Assembly (NCBI RefSeq): GCF_028649395.1
Contig: NZ_JAQSUW010000012.1
Location: 111,960 to 175,959 of the forward strand
Length of the DNA: 64,000 nt
Source: Pseudomonas sp. Gutcm_11s
GTDB taxonomy: Bacteria > Pseudomonadota > Gammaproteobacteria > Pseudomonadales > Pseudomonadaceae
Direction of reading: 5' to 3'
The position numbers were made by a program, and so were the translations under genes. This document shows positions 57,084 through 64,000 of the stretch, in pieces; the stretch's first letter is position 1, and every line of letters begins with the position of its first letter. The notes under the pieces were generated by a model, which saw nothing but the letters and a program-made list of their open reading frames with translations, was not told the DNA's origin and made no database searches.

Positions 57084-57563
57084 TCAGCCGCGCAGATGTT
57101 CCAGCGGCAGCTCGGTGCTGGACAGCACCTGGTTGAGCACGAAGCTGGAGCGCACGCTGGTCACGCCTTCGATGCGGGTCAGCTGGCCGAGGAGGAATTT
57201 CTGGTAGTGGTCCATGTCCGGTACCACCACCTTGAGCTGGTAGTCGGCGTCCATTCCGGTCACCAGGCTGCACTCCAGCACCTCCGGGCACTGGCGGATC
57301 ACCGACTGGAAGTGCTCGAAGCGTTCCGGGGTGTGGCGGTCCATGCCGATCAGCACGAAGGCGGTCAGCGACAGGCCGAGCTTCTTGCGATCCAGCAATG
57401 CCACCTGGCGGGCGATGTAGCCGTCGTCCTCCAGCTGTTTGACCCGCCGCGAGCAAGGCGAGGGCGACAGGCCGATGCGTTCGGCCAGCTCCTGGTTGGA
57501 GATGCGCGCGTCGCGCTGCAATTCGGCAAGAATGCGCAGGTCGTAGCGATCAAGCTTGTTCAT
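57084..57563 (-). CDS. Lrp/AsnC-family transcriptional regulator
   Basis: 159 residues. N-terminal winged helix-turn-helix (LDRYDLRILAELQRDARISN, then LAERIGLSPSPCSRRVKQLE) and a C-terminal RAM/AsnC ligand domain (GMDADYQLKVVVPDMDHYQK). Such proteins sense amino acids and act as octamers. The upstream region holds A/T-rich palindromes (57618-57656) suited to autoregulation. Its target genes are unknown; the divergent unit is the structured region at 57.7 kb and the SGNH gene. Confidence 0.9.
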   Translation of the reverse strand: MNKLDRYDLRILAELQRDARISNQELAERIGLSPSPCSRRVKQLEDDGYIARQVALLDRKKLGLSLTAFVLIGMDRHTPERFEHFQSVIRQCPEVLECSLVTGMDADYQLKVVVPDMDHYQKFLLGQLTRIEGVTSVRSSFVLNQVLSSTELPLEHLRG

Positions 57564-57617
57564 GGAAGTGTCTTTTTGTTAATTGATTGCTGTGCGAACT
57601 CTATCAAGAGTGAAAAA

Positions 57618-57656
57618 TTGCGCAAGTTGTTTGCTGGTGAGCAATTTTAGCAATCC
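57618..57656. promoter_or_regulatory. Cluster of palindromes upstream of the Lrp-type regulator
   Basis: TTGCGCAA (57618-57625), TTGCT-GGTG-AGCAA (57631-57644) and a GCAATTTTAGCAAT stretch. A/T-rich, repeated half-sites are typical for Lrp/AsnC regulators. The sites lie 55-90 bp from the regulator start. Confidence 0.45.
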
Positions 57657-57694
57657 TGTGCCGGCGCTGCGCCGTTAAGCTTTCCCTCAGTTTC

Positions 57695-57879
57695 AAGGCC
57701 CGGACGTAGTTGTCCACCCGCGACGCCCAATCAGGTGCCGCGGCGCCGGCGGTCCCACCGGATCGTGCAGGCTCCCGGGTCCGCACTGCCCAACCAGGTA
57801 GGCGAGGAAAGAAGCGGTGACAAAATTGCACGCGACGGACAAGAAAAAGGGGAGGCCTTGAGCCTCCCCTTTTTCTTTG
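57695..57879 (+). ncRNA. Candidate structured leader or small RNA ending at an intrinsic terminator
   Basis: This 337-bp gap has no convincing protein gene, but its right half can fold into successive hairpins: GGAC/GTCC (57702-57715), GGTGCCGC with GCGG-TCC-CACC (57734-57759) and GTGC/GCAC (57765-57786), before a perfect terminator (57844-57874). The 12-mer GCCCAA(T/C)CAGGT occurs twice (57725-57736 and 57788-57799). A terminator 22 nt before the SGNH gene implies either a separate small RNA or a transcription-attenuating leader. The 5' end is not defined and no good promoter was found. I do not match it to a known RNA family. Confidence 0.4.
57844..57879. terminator. Strong bidirectional intrinsic terminator
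   Basis: A 13-bp perfect stem (57844-57856 with 57862-57874, loop CTTGA), rich in G/C in the middle and A/T at the ends, followed by TTTTTCTTT on the plus strand. Confidence 0.9.
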
Positions 57880-57900
57880 CGCCTGCGGCAAGATCGACCC

Positions 57901-58689
57901 ATGCGCCTTTCCGCCGATCTCCGCCGTCGTGCCGGCCTGCTGCTTCTGGCCGCGGTGCTGTTGTTTGCCTGCTATAAGGCGCTGGACGCCGGGCGGCAAA
58001 GCGCGCCGCCAGTCAGCCGCGAGCAGCGGGTGGCGGCCGCCTACGCTGCTCTGCACGCCGCTGAGGGACGCGGCACGCTGGTGCTGCTCGGCGACTCGAT
58101 CACCGCCGGCCGCCGCTGGAGTGCCGGCCCCGGCTGTCCGTTGCCGCTCAATCTCGGTGTGTCCGGTGCTACCAGCGGCGAGCTGCGCCAGCATCTGCAA
58201 CTGGCCTCCCGCGCCGGCGCCGAACGGGCGCTGCTGATGATCGGCATCAACGACCTGCGCAACGCCGTGCCGCTGAGCGAGCTGGTGGCCAACTATCGGG
58301 CGATTCTTGCGAACCTGGCGGCGGCCGGTATCACCCCGATCCTGCAGTCGACCCTGCGGGTGACGCCGCTGCAAGTCGACCACCAGGCCATCAACCGGCA
58401 GGTGGACGAGCTGAACCAGCAGTTGCGCCAGTGGGCGCGCCAGCAGGGCTGGCGCTATCTGGATGTGCAGGCCGTGGTGACTCCGCGCGGCTACCTGGGC
58501 GATGGGCTGCACCTCAATGCCGAGGGCTATGGCGCCTGGCAGCACCTGATCGACCCGCTGCTGTGTGCCGGCTCAGAGCAGCCCGGACAGGCGCAGCAGC
58601 CACCAGGCCAGGACCAGCATCTGCACCAGCAGGCCGGCGAAGCGCAGCCAGACGAACAGCGCGCTGGTGCTGATCAGGTGCGCCAGTGA
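57901..58689 (+). CDS. SGNH/GDSL-type hydrolase with an extended C-terminus
   Basis: 262 residues. An N-terminal membrane anchor or signal (about 10-25, LLLLAAVLLFAC, possible lipobox Cys24), then an SGNH esterase domain: Ser66 in LLGDSITAG, GxND at 115-118 and the Asp201/His204 pair in DGLHLN. Substrate unknown (acyl esters or acetylated glycans are usual). The domain should end near residue 222 (HLIDPLLCA). Residues 225-262 are Gln/Ala/Pro/Glu-rich and are read antisense through the end of the convergent MAPEG gene, so they are probably a recent extension after loss of an earlier stop. No clear ribosome-binding site precedes the ATG. Confidence 0.75.
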   Translation: MRLSADLRRRAGLLLLAAVLLFACYKALDAGRQSAPPVSREQRVAAAYAALHAAEGRGTLVLLGDSITAGRRWSAGPGCPLPLNLGVSGATSGELRQHLQLASRAGAERALLMIGINDLRNAVPLSELVANYRAILANLAAAGITPILQSTLRVTPLQVDHQAINRQVDELNQQLRQWARQQGWRYLDVQAVVTPRGYLGDGLHLNAEGYGAWQHLIDPLLCAGSEQPGQAQQPPGQDQHLHQQAGEAQPDEQRAGADQVRQ

Positions 58690-58992
58690 CTGGAAGATGC
58701 GCGCGCCGAGCAGCACGCAGGCCAGCGGGTCGGTGATCGCGGTCTGCCCGGCCTGCAGGGCATAGAGCAGCACGGCGGCCTGCAGCGGCAGGTTCTCCAG
58801 GCTGTTGGCGTGGGCGCGGATCACGCGCTGGCCGAAGGCGCTCGGCGTGTTGCTGCCGTCCGGGGCGAAGGCATTGACCCGCATGCGCCCGCCCAGCACC
58901 AGCAATCCGCGCTGGTTGATGATCAGGAACAGCAACAGCAGGGTCCAGGCGACCAGCCCGAGCAGGGTGATGGCGGTGGGGGAAAGGTTCAT
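58573..58992 (-). CDS. MAPEG-family membrane protein
   Basis: 139 residues with four membrane helices. The MAPEG signature region is seen in RAHANSLENLPLQAAVLLYA. Eukaryotic relatives handle eicosanoids and glutathione; bacterial members are of unknown or glutathione-transferase-like function. AAGGAGCC lies just before the ATG. Its last 38 codons overlap the convergent SGNH gene (117 bp). Confidence 0.87.
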   Translation of the reverse strand: MNLSPTAITLLGLVAWTLLLLFLIINQRGLLVLGGRMRVNAFAPDGSNTPSAFGQRVIRAHANSLENLPLQAAVLLYALQAGQTAITDPLACVLLGARIFQSLAHLISTSALFVWLRFAGLLVQMLVLAWWLLRLSGLL

Positions 58993-59038
58993 GAAGGCTC
59001 CTTGTTGTCGTTATTGGGCGCCGTCAGTCTAGGTTGTT

Positions 59039-59054
59039 TAGAGTAATTGCTCTA
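59039..59054. promoter_or_regulatory. Short inverted repeat between MAPEG and azurin genes
   Basis: TAGAG-TAATTG-CTCTA, 47 bp upstream of the MAPEG start and about 190 bp before azurin. A weak operator candidate. Another repeat, CCGGTC/GACCGG, lies at 59152-59170 in the azurin leader. No ANR-type TTGAT-N4-ATCAA box was found. Confidence 0.3.
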
Positions 59055-59244
59055 GATGCGCTGCGCGCTTTTGTCGCGCTGTGCTCGCACGGTCATGGAA
59101 GAGCAGGGAAAGGCCCGTCGTTGTTGGTCTTGCGCGTGATTCTGTGGCTCGCCGGTCGGCCTGTGACCGGTTGCCGCAACCCATGGGCAGTGCCCCTCGT
59201 GGGTGGCAGTCTGCAGGTGCTAACTGCCCATTAGGAGAAAGTCG

Positions 59245-59694
59245 ATGTTGCGTAAATTCGTGGTCGCTTCTGCCATCTGCCTGGCCAGCCTGCCGGTACT
59301 CGCCGCCGAGTGTGCGGTGGAAGTCCACTCCACCGACCAGATGACGTTCGAGACCAAGTCGATCGACGTCAGCAAGAGCTGCAAGAGCTTCACCGTCACC
59401 CTCAAGCACACCGGCACCATGCCCAAGACGGCCATGGGCCATAACTGGGTGCTGAGCAAGACCGCCGACGCACAGGCGGTGGCTACCGACGGCATCTCCG
59501 CCGGCCTGGACAACGACTACCTCAAGCCGGGTGACGAGCGGGTGATTGCCCACACCAAGGTCATCGGTGGTGGCGAGAGTGCGACGGTCAGCTTCGAGGT
59601 GGCCAAGCTGGAAGCCGGCACGCCCTACGAGTTCTTCTGCTCCTTCCCTGGCCATATCGGCCTGATGAAGGGCGAGCTCAAGCTGGTCGACTGA
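59245..59694 (+). CDS. azu: Azurin (periplasmic blue-copper electron carrier)
   Basis: 149-residue precursor: signal peptide of 20 residues (cut at VLA-AEC) and a 129-residue mature protein. Copper ligands in mature numbering are His46 (GHNW), Cys112 and His117 (FFCSFPGH) and Met121; Cys3 and Cys26 form the disulphide. Azurin carries electrons in the periplasm, for example toward nitrite reductase or peroxidases. TTAGGAGAAAG gives a strong ribosome-binding site. It is a single gene followed by a terminator. From memory PAO1 has azu elsewhere (PA4922), so its place here is a local difference. Confidence 0.96.
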   Translation: MLRKFVVASAICLASLPVLAAECAVEVHSTDQMTFETKSIDVSKSCKSFTVTLKHTGTMPKTAMGHNWVLSKTADAQAVATDGISAGLDNDYLKPGDERVIAHTKVIGGGESATVSFEVAKLEAGTPYEFFCSFPGHIGLMKGELKLVD

Positions 59695-59702
59695 TCTGCA
59701 TC

Positions 59703-59728
59703 GGCCCGGCGTTCGCCGGGCCTTCTTT
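59703..59728 (+). terminator. Intrinsic terminator of azurin
   Basis: An 8-bp stem GGCCCGGC/GCCGGGCC with loop GTTC, followed by TTCTTT. It ends at the stop of the convergent cation-exporter gene. Confidence 0.85.
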
Positions 59729-60603
59729 CACGCCGGTCGTGGGTCGGCGTGCACCAGCACTTCCGCACGGGGAAACTCGTTGCGGATCGCCCGCTCCACC
59801 GCCACGCACCGGTCATGCGCCTCGCGCAGCGACAGTTCGCCGGGCAGCTCCAGATGCAACTGCACGAACCAGCGGGTCCCCGAGATGCGCGTGCGCAGGT
59901 CGTGGGCGCCGAGCACCCCGGGCACGGCGCAGGCCAGCGCGTGCATGCGTTCGCTGACGTCGGGTGCGAGCTCCTCGTCCATCAGCACCGCCACCGCCTC
60001 GCGCACGATGCTCAGTGCGCTCCACAGGATGTAGGCGGCGATGCCCAGGCCGAACAGCGCGTCCAGTTGCTGCCAGCCATAGGCCGCCAGCACCAGGGCG
60101 AGCAGGATGCCGGCGTTGAGCAGCAGGTCGGAACGGTAGTGCAGCGAGTCGGCGCGAATTGCCGTGGAACCGGTGACGCGCACCACATGGCGCTGGAACA
60201 GCAGCAGGGCGACGGTCATCGCCAGCGATAGCAGCATCACCGCGATGCCCAGCGCCTGGGCGCCGAGTGGCTCGGGGTTGTGCAGGCGCTGCCAGGCCTG
60301 CACGGCGACCAGCACCGCGCTGGCACCGACGAACAGTGCCTGGGCCAGGCCGGCCAGGGCCTCGGCCTTGCCGTGGCCGTAGCGATGATCCTCGTCGGCC
60401 GGACGCAGGGCGTAGTGCACGGCGATCAGGTTGAGCAACGAGGCGGCGCCATCGAGCAGGGAGTCGGTGAGGCCGGCCAGCAGGCTGACCGAGCCGCTCA
60501 ACCACCAGGCCACGGCCTTGGCGCTCGCCAGCAGCAGCGCGGTGGCCAGGGCTGCTGCCGTGGCCTGGCGCAGCAGACGGGCGTGGTGCGGAGCGATGGT
60601 CAT
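59728..60603 (-). CDS. Cation diffusion facilitator, FieF-like
   Basis: 291 residues with six membrane helices and a cytoplasmic C-terminal domain. It resembles FieF/YiiP: DSLLDGAASLLNLIAV (first metal Asp pair), PADEDHRYGHGKAEALAGL, and DSLHYRSDLLLNAG (His/Asp pair). It exports Zn(II), Fe(II) or similar ions by proton antiport. The ATG at 60603 was taken over a TTG 12 codons upstream. Its proximity to copper-binding azurin may be chance. Confidence 0.9.
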   Translation of the reverse strand: MTIAPHHARLLRQATAAALATALLLASAKAVAWWLSGSVSLLAGLTDSLLDGAASLLNLIAVHYALRPADEDHRYGHGKAEALAGLAQALFVGASAVLVAVQAWQRLHNPEPLGAQALGIAVMLLSLAMTVALLLFQRHVVRVTGSTAIRADSLHYRSDLLLNAGILLALVLAAYGWQQLDALFGLGIAAYILWSALSIVREAVAVLMDEELAPDVSERMHALACAVPGVLGAHDLRTRISGTRWFVQLHLELPGELSLREAHDRCVAVERAIRNEFPRAEVLVHADPRPA

Positions 60604-60658
60604 GGGGATGTGTACGAGGGAGAGGGGCGCCGCACCCAAGTGGCGGGCGCCCTGGGCA

Positions 60659-61075
60659 TCAGGCTGCCGGGCGCAGGCCGTAGGCGGCCAGTTGCTCGAC
60701 GCTACCGCTGTGCTGGATCAGGCGTGGGTCGTCCAGCGGCAGGTCGCGGCCCAGCTCGCGGTAGAGGATGGCCTTGAGCTTGGCGTTGTCGACGCGGCCG
60801 TCTTCGCCGATGGCGTCGCGCAGTTTCTCGGGGGCGACCGAGTACTGATTGTTGGGCAGGTAGATGGCGCCGGTGGCGAAGTCGATGCCGAAGGCGATCA
60901 GGCCGGGGATCACGTAGAACAGGATGCCGATGGCATCCAGACCGACCACCACCGGGTCGACCTGGCCTTCGATCTGGCCACGGCGGTCGGGGAAGAACAG
61001 CGTGCCGCAGGCGGACAGTTGGGTCAGCAGGGTCGCGGCGAGAACGCCGCCAATAACGCGGGAATGCATGCGCAT
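60659..61075 (-). CDS. Small lipoprotein of unknown function
   Basis: 138 residues. Lipobox QLSAC (Cys23), followed by GTLFFPDRRGQ and a hydrophobic segment (about 48-68, IGILFYVIPGLIAFGIDFATGA) that may dip into or span a membrane; the C-terminal 60 residues are charged (LRDAIGEDGRVDNAKLKAILYRELG). The ribosome-binding site AGGAGGTG before the ATG at 61075 is excellent. I do not recognise a family with known function. It is 55 bp upstream of the cation exporter on the same strand. Confidence 0.8.
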   Translation of the reverse strand: MRMHSRVIGGVLAATLLTQLSACGTLFFPDRRGQIEGQVDPVVVGLDAIGILFYVIPGLIAFGIDFATGAIYLPNNQYSVAPEKLRDAIGEDGRVDNAKLKAILYRELGRDLPLDDPRLIQHSGSVEQLAAYGLRPAA

Positions 61076-61238
61076 GGGCACCTCCTGGAAATGGTGCGGC
61101 ACTATACCAAGGCCGTCATTGCAGTTGGATGCCCGGCACCGCGCTTCGGTTCGACCTGCTGCTGTTTCCGTTTCATTCGCGACCTCCTGCTGCGGACCAC
61201 ACAGCAACGCGTTTGGCGAGTGAGGCGGGAACAGGCCC

Positions 61239-61244
61239 TATAAT
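61239..61244 (+). promoter_or_regulatory. -10 hexamer upstream of hrpB
   Basis: A perfect TATAAT 22 nt before the hrpB ATG, giving a very short leader. No good -35 hexamer at normal spacing. Confidence 0.45.
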
Positions 61245-61266
61245 CGCCGGCTGTTTCGGAGAGCCC

Positions 61267-63786
61267 ATGAACCGCCTGCCCATCGACGATGTATTGCCCG
61301 CCCTGCGCACCGCCCTGGCCGAGCGCCACGAGGCCGTGCTGGAGGCGCCGCCCGGCGCCGGCAAGACCACCCGCGTGCCGCTGGCCCTGCTCGATGAGTC
61401 GTGGCTGGCCGGGCAGAGAATCCTCATGCTTGAGCCGCGGCGCCTGGCCGCGCGAGCCGCCGCCGAGCGCCTGGCCAGCGAGCTGGGCGAGAAGGTTGGC
61501 GAGACGGTCGGCTACCGCATCCGCCTGGACAGCAAGGTCGGGCCGAGTACCCGCATCGAGGTGGTCACCGAGGGCATCCTCGCCCGCCGCCTGCAGGACG
61601 ACCCGGCGCTGGAAGGCGTGGGCCTGGTTATCTTCGACGAGTACCACGAAAGGTCTCTCGACGCCGACCTGGCCCTGGCGTTGACCCTCAACGGCCGCGA
61701 GCTGCTGCGTGACGAACCGCTCAAGGTGCTGCTGATGTCCGCCACGCTGGAGGGCGAGCGCCTTTCGGCACTGCTCGGTGAGGCGCCGGTGGTGTCCAGC
61801 CAGGGCCGCATGCACCCGGTGGAGATGCGCTGGGGCGCGCCCTGGCAGCCGGGCGAGCGCATCGAACAGCGGGTCACCCAGACCGTGCTGCAGGCGCTGG
61901 CCGACGAGAGCGGCAGCCTGCTGGTGTTCCTTCCTGGCCAGGCCGAGATCCGCCGGGTGCACGAGCAACTCGAGGAGAGCCTCGCTGGCCGCGTGGAGAT
62001 CCTGCTCTGCCCGTTGCACGGCGAGCTGGAGCTTTCGGCCCAGCGCGCCGCCATCGAGCCGGCACCGGCCGGCAAGCGCAAGGTGGTGCTGGCCACCAAC
62101 ATCGCCGAGACCAGCCTGACCATCGACGGCGTGCGTGTGGTGGTGGATGCCGGCCTGGCGCGGGTGCCGCGCTTCGACCCGGCCAGCGGCATGACCCGCC
62201 TGGATACCCAGCGCATCTCCCGCGCCTCGGCCACCCAGCGCGCCGGCCGTGCCGGGCGCCTGGAGCCCGGTGTGTGCTATCGCCTGTGGTCGCAGACCCA
62301 GCACGAACAACTGGCCGCCTACGGTGCGGCGGAAATTCTCCAGGCTGATCTGGCGGGTCTTGCCTTGCAGCTGGCGCGCTGGGGCGTCGAGCCTGCCGAG
62401 CTGGCCTGGCTCGACCTGCCGCCTGCCGCCGCCTTCACCCAGGGCCGCGACCTGTTGCAGCGGCTCGGCGCGTTGGATGAACGCGGCGCGCTGAACCATC
62501 ACGGCCAGGCCATGGCCGAGCTGCCGGCGCATCCGCGCATCGCCCACCTGCTGCTGCGTGGCCAGGCCCTCGGCCTCGGCGCGCTGGCGGCGGACCTGGC
62601 GGCACTGCTCGGCGAGCGCGACATCCTGCGCGGTGGCGGTGCTGACCTGCACAGCCGCATGAGTCTGCTGACTGGCGAGTCGCGCGCCGCCGGCGGTTCG
62701 CGTGGCGGCGTGCAGCGCGCGCGACAGCTGGCCCGCCAGTTCCGCGGCTATCTGCGTGGCAAGGCCGACGAGGCCGTGGCCGACCCCGAACATCCACGCT
62801 GGCTCGGCGCATTGCTGGCCTTCGCCTACCCGGATCGGGTCGCTCGCCAGCGCAAGGCCGCCGGTGGTGACTACCGCCTGGCCAACGGCCGCGCCGCGCA
62901 GTTCGGCGAGCCGGATGCGCTGATGAAGCACGAATGGCTGGTGATCGCCGATCTCGGCAGTCGCCAAGGCCAGCGCGAGGAGCGTATCTACCTGGCGGCT
63001 GACCTCGACCCGGCGCTGTTCGACTCGGTGCTGGCCGAGCAGGTGAGCGTGCGCGAGGAGCTGGAGTGGGACGAGCGCGAGGGCGTGCTGCGCGCCGAGC
63101 GCCAGCGTCGCGTCGGCGAGCTGGTGCTCAGCCGCGAGGCGCTGACCGGGCTGGACGAAGCCGCACGCGGTCGCGCGCTGCTCGGCCTGGTGCGACGCAA
63201 GGGCCTGGAGCTGCTGTCATGGACGCCCGAGCTGCGCCAGTGGCAGGCGCGGGTAGCACTGCTGCGCGGCCTCGACTTGGAGCAGAAGGGCGACAGCGAA
63301 TGGCCGGACCTGAGCGATGCCGCGCTGCTGGCGACGCTGGAGGACTGGCTGCTGCCGTATCTGGGCAAGGTCAGCCGGCTCAGCCACTTCGCCAATCTCG
63401 ACCTGCCGAGCATGCTCGCCGGCCAGTTGCCCTGGCCGCTGCCGCAGCGCCTGGATGAGCTGGCGCCGAAGCACCTGCAGGTGCCGTCTGGCTCGCGCAT
63501 CGGCATCGATTACAGCGAGTCGCCGCCGGTGCTGGCGGTGCGTCTGCAGGAGTTGTTCGGTTTGGCGGCGACTCCGCGCATCGCCGGCGGCCGGCAGATC
63601 GTGCTGCTGCACCTGCTGTCGCCAGCGCGGCGCCCGGTGCAGGTGACCCAGGACCTGGCCAGCTTCTGGGCCAACACCTATATCGAGGTGAAGAAGGATC
63701 TCAAGGGGCGCTATCCCAAGCACTACTGGCCGGACGATCCGCTAGTGGCCGAGCCGACGGCGCGCGCCAAGCCGCGCGGCACCTAA
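61267..63786 (+). CDS. hrpB: ATP-dependent helicase HrpB (DEAH-box family)
   Basis: 839 residues. Walker A APPGAGKTTRVPLAL (about 34-48), the DEAH-variant VIFDEYHERSLD, the SAT motif LLMSATLEG, motif V (TNIAETSLTIDGVRVVVD) and motif VI (QRAGRAGR), followed by the HA2 and HrpB C-terminal domains. HrpB is a DEAH/RHA-type RNA helicase whose cellular role is poorly defined. GGAGA lies 4 nt before the ATG; earlier codons in frame are not conserved. Its stop overlaps the stop of the next, convergent gene. Confidence 0.95.
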   Translation: MNRLPIDDVLPALRTALAERHEAVLEAPPGAGKTTRVPLALLDESWLAGQRILMLEPRRLAARAAAERLASELGEKVGETVGYRIRLDSKVGPSTRIEVVTEGILARRLQDDPALEGVGLVIFDEYHERSLDADLALALTLNGRELLRDEPLKVLLMSATLEGERLSALLGEAPVVSSQGRMHPVEMRWGAPWQPGERIEQRVTQTVLQALADESGSLLVFLPGQAEIRRVHEQLEESLAGRVEILLCPLHGELELSAQRAAIEPAPAGKRKVVLATNIAETSLTIDGVRVVVDAGLARVPRFDPASGMTRLDTQRISRASATQRAGRAGRLEPGVCYRLWSQTQHEQLAAYGAAEILQADLAGLALQLARWGVEPAELAWLDLPPAAAFTQGRDLLQRLGALDERGALNHHGQAMAELPAHPRIAHLLLRGQALGLGALAADLAALLGERDILRGGGADLHSRMSLLTGESRAAGGSRGGVQRARQLARQFRGYLRGKADEAVADPEHPRWLGALLAFAYPDRVARQRKAAGGDYRLANGRAAQFGEPDALMKHEWLVIADLGSRQGQREERIYLAADLDPALFDSVLAEQVSVREELEWDEREGVLRAERQRRVGELVLSREALTGLDEAARGRALLGLVRRKGLELLSWTPELRQWQARVALLRGLDLEQKGDSEWPDLSDAALLATLEDWLLPYLGKVSRLSHFANLDLPSMLAGQLPWPLPQRLDELAPKHLQVPSGSRIGIDYSESPPVLAVRLQELFGLAATPRIAGGRQIVLLHLLSPARRPVQVTQDLASFWANTYIEVKKDLKGRYPKHYWPDDPLVAEPTARAKPRGT

Positions 63787-64000
63787 TCCAGTCGCAGGTC
63801 TTCGCCGCGGGTCTGCAGCTGCTCGTAGGCCTGATCCAGCTCGTCCAGAAGGCGCTGGCTGCCCTCGGCTTGGCGCGAGGCGATCAGGCGCAGCTGCATG
63901 CGTTGCAGCACGGTGTAGGGCAGTGGTGACAGGCCCAGCTCCCGCCGTACCTGTTCCACCGGTGCCTGGTAGTCGAGCAGGTAGTCGCCGCGCTTGCGCA
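63783..64000 (-). CDS. C-terminal end of a protein, gene cut by the window edge
   Basis: The last 72 codons of a minus-strand gene. The segment starts RKRGDYLLDYQAPVEQVRRE and ends LQTRGEDLRLD. It is charged and mostly helical; the first part resembles the last lobe of periplasmic solute-binding (SBP_bac_3-like) proteins, which is a weak guess. Its TAG shares two bases with the hrpB TAA on the other strand. Confidence 0.6.
   Translation of the reverse strand, partial: RKRGDYLLDYQAPVEQVRRELGLSPLPYTVLQRMQLRLIASRQAEGSQRLLDELDQAYEQLQTRGEDLRLD

Noticed and set aside
57693..57902. Minus-strand frame of 69 codons through the structured intergenic region
   Set aside because: It runs through a perfect terminator stem, has no ribosome-binding site and a translation without family features; the RNA interpretation fits better.
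61102..62967. Minus-strand open frame of about 620 codons opposite hrpB
   Set aside because: Antisense of the helicase gene, whose motifs are all intact on the plus strand.

Overview
This window is a contiguous stretch of high-GC Pseudomonas chromosome. The gene order follows, almost gene for gene, the P. aeruginosa PAO1 region running backwards from eat (PA4023) to hrpB (PA3961). That comparison is from memory and was not searched. I see no insertion sequence, phage, CRISPR array, tRNA or rRNA, and no stretch whose base composition looks foreign, so I read it as core genome with small local differences.

Layout. Positions 1-8.3 kb hold an ethanolamine-type permease, mpl and ubiX, a small YceK-type lipoprotein, a YbaK-type deacylase, a methyltransferase/NAD(P)-binding pair, a MORN-repeat lipoprotein with a C-terminal caspase-like (C13) protease domain, and a MaoC hydratase. 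Positions 8.4-12.1 kb hold lrgAB, a LON-substrate-binding-domain protein, a DedA-PAP2 fusion and the Aag glycosylase. Positions 12.3-22.4 kb are one long co-directional run: proA, nadD, rsfS, rlmH, mrdA, rodA, mltB, rlpA, dacC, ybeD, lipB. It joins NAD synthesis, ribosome assembly, the rod-elongation machinery and lipoylation. Positions 22.5-32.1 kb (mostly minus strand) hold lipA, a BdlA-like PAS-PAS chemotaxis protein, an AlkA-like glycosylase (plus strand), a second MltB-type lytic transglycosylase, arfA, holA, lptE and leuS. Positions 32.3-39 kb hold two small plus-strand genes and then the miaB-ybeZ-ybeY-corC-lnt cluster on the minus strand. Positions 39.1-46.1 kb hold a DUF1820 gene, a Sel1-repeat protein, hemL with a coupled membrane gene, thiE/thiD and the hybrid sensor kinase ladS. 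Positions 46.1-49 kb are a tetR-aidB-thioesterase operon. Positions 49-56 kb hold two transporters or membrane proteins, an unknown secreted protein, amn, an unknown membrane protein, a GNAT protein and a zinc alcohol dehydrogenase. Positions 56-64 kb hold rluE, a DUF2788 protein, an Lrp-type regulator, an SGNH hydrolase, a MAPEG protein, azurin, a FieF-like cation exporter, a lipoprotein, hrpB and the 3' end of one more gene.

Themes. Cell-envelope construction dominates: Mpl, PBP2, RodA, two MltB-family enzymes, RlpA, DacC, LptE, Lnt and CorC. Three genes belong to the response to DNA alkylation (aag, an alkA-like gene, aidB). Ribosome function and rescue are represented by RsfS, RlmH, YbeY, RluE, MiaB and ArfA. 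Stop/start overlaps (TGATG, ATGA, TAGTG, TTGA) are frequent and point to translational coupling.

Items most worth a second look: the MORN-C13 lipoprotein; arfA carrying an intrinsic terminator inside its own reading frame; a structured intergenic RNA candidate ending in a perfect terminator just before the SGNH gene; paired palindromes abutting the tetR start; several perfect operator-like palindromes in intergenic regions; a C-terminal extension of the SGNH hydrolase made by reading antisense through its neighbour; and a nine-A slippery tract in rlpA.
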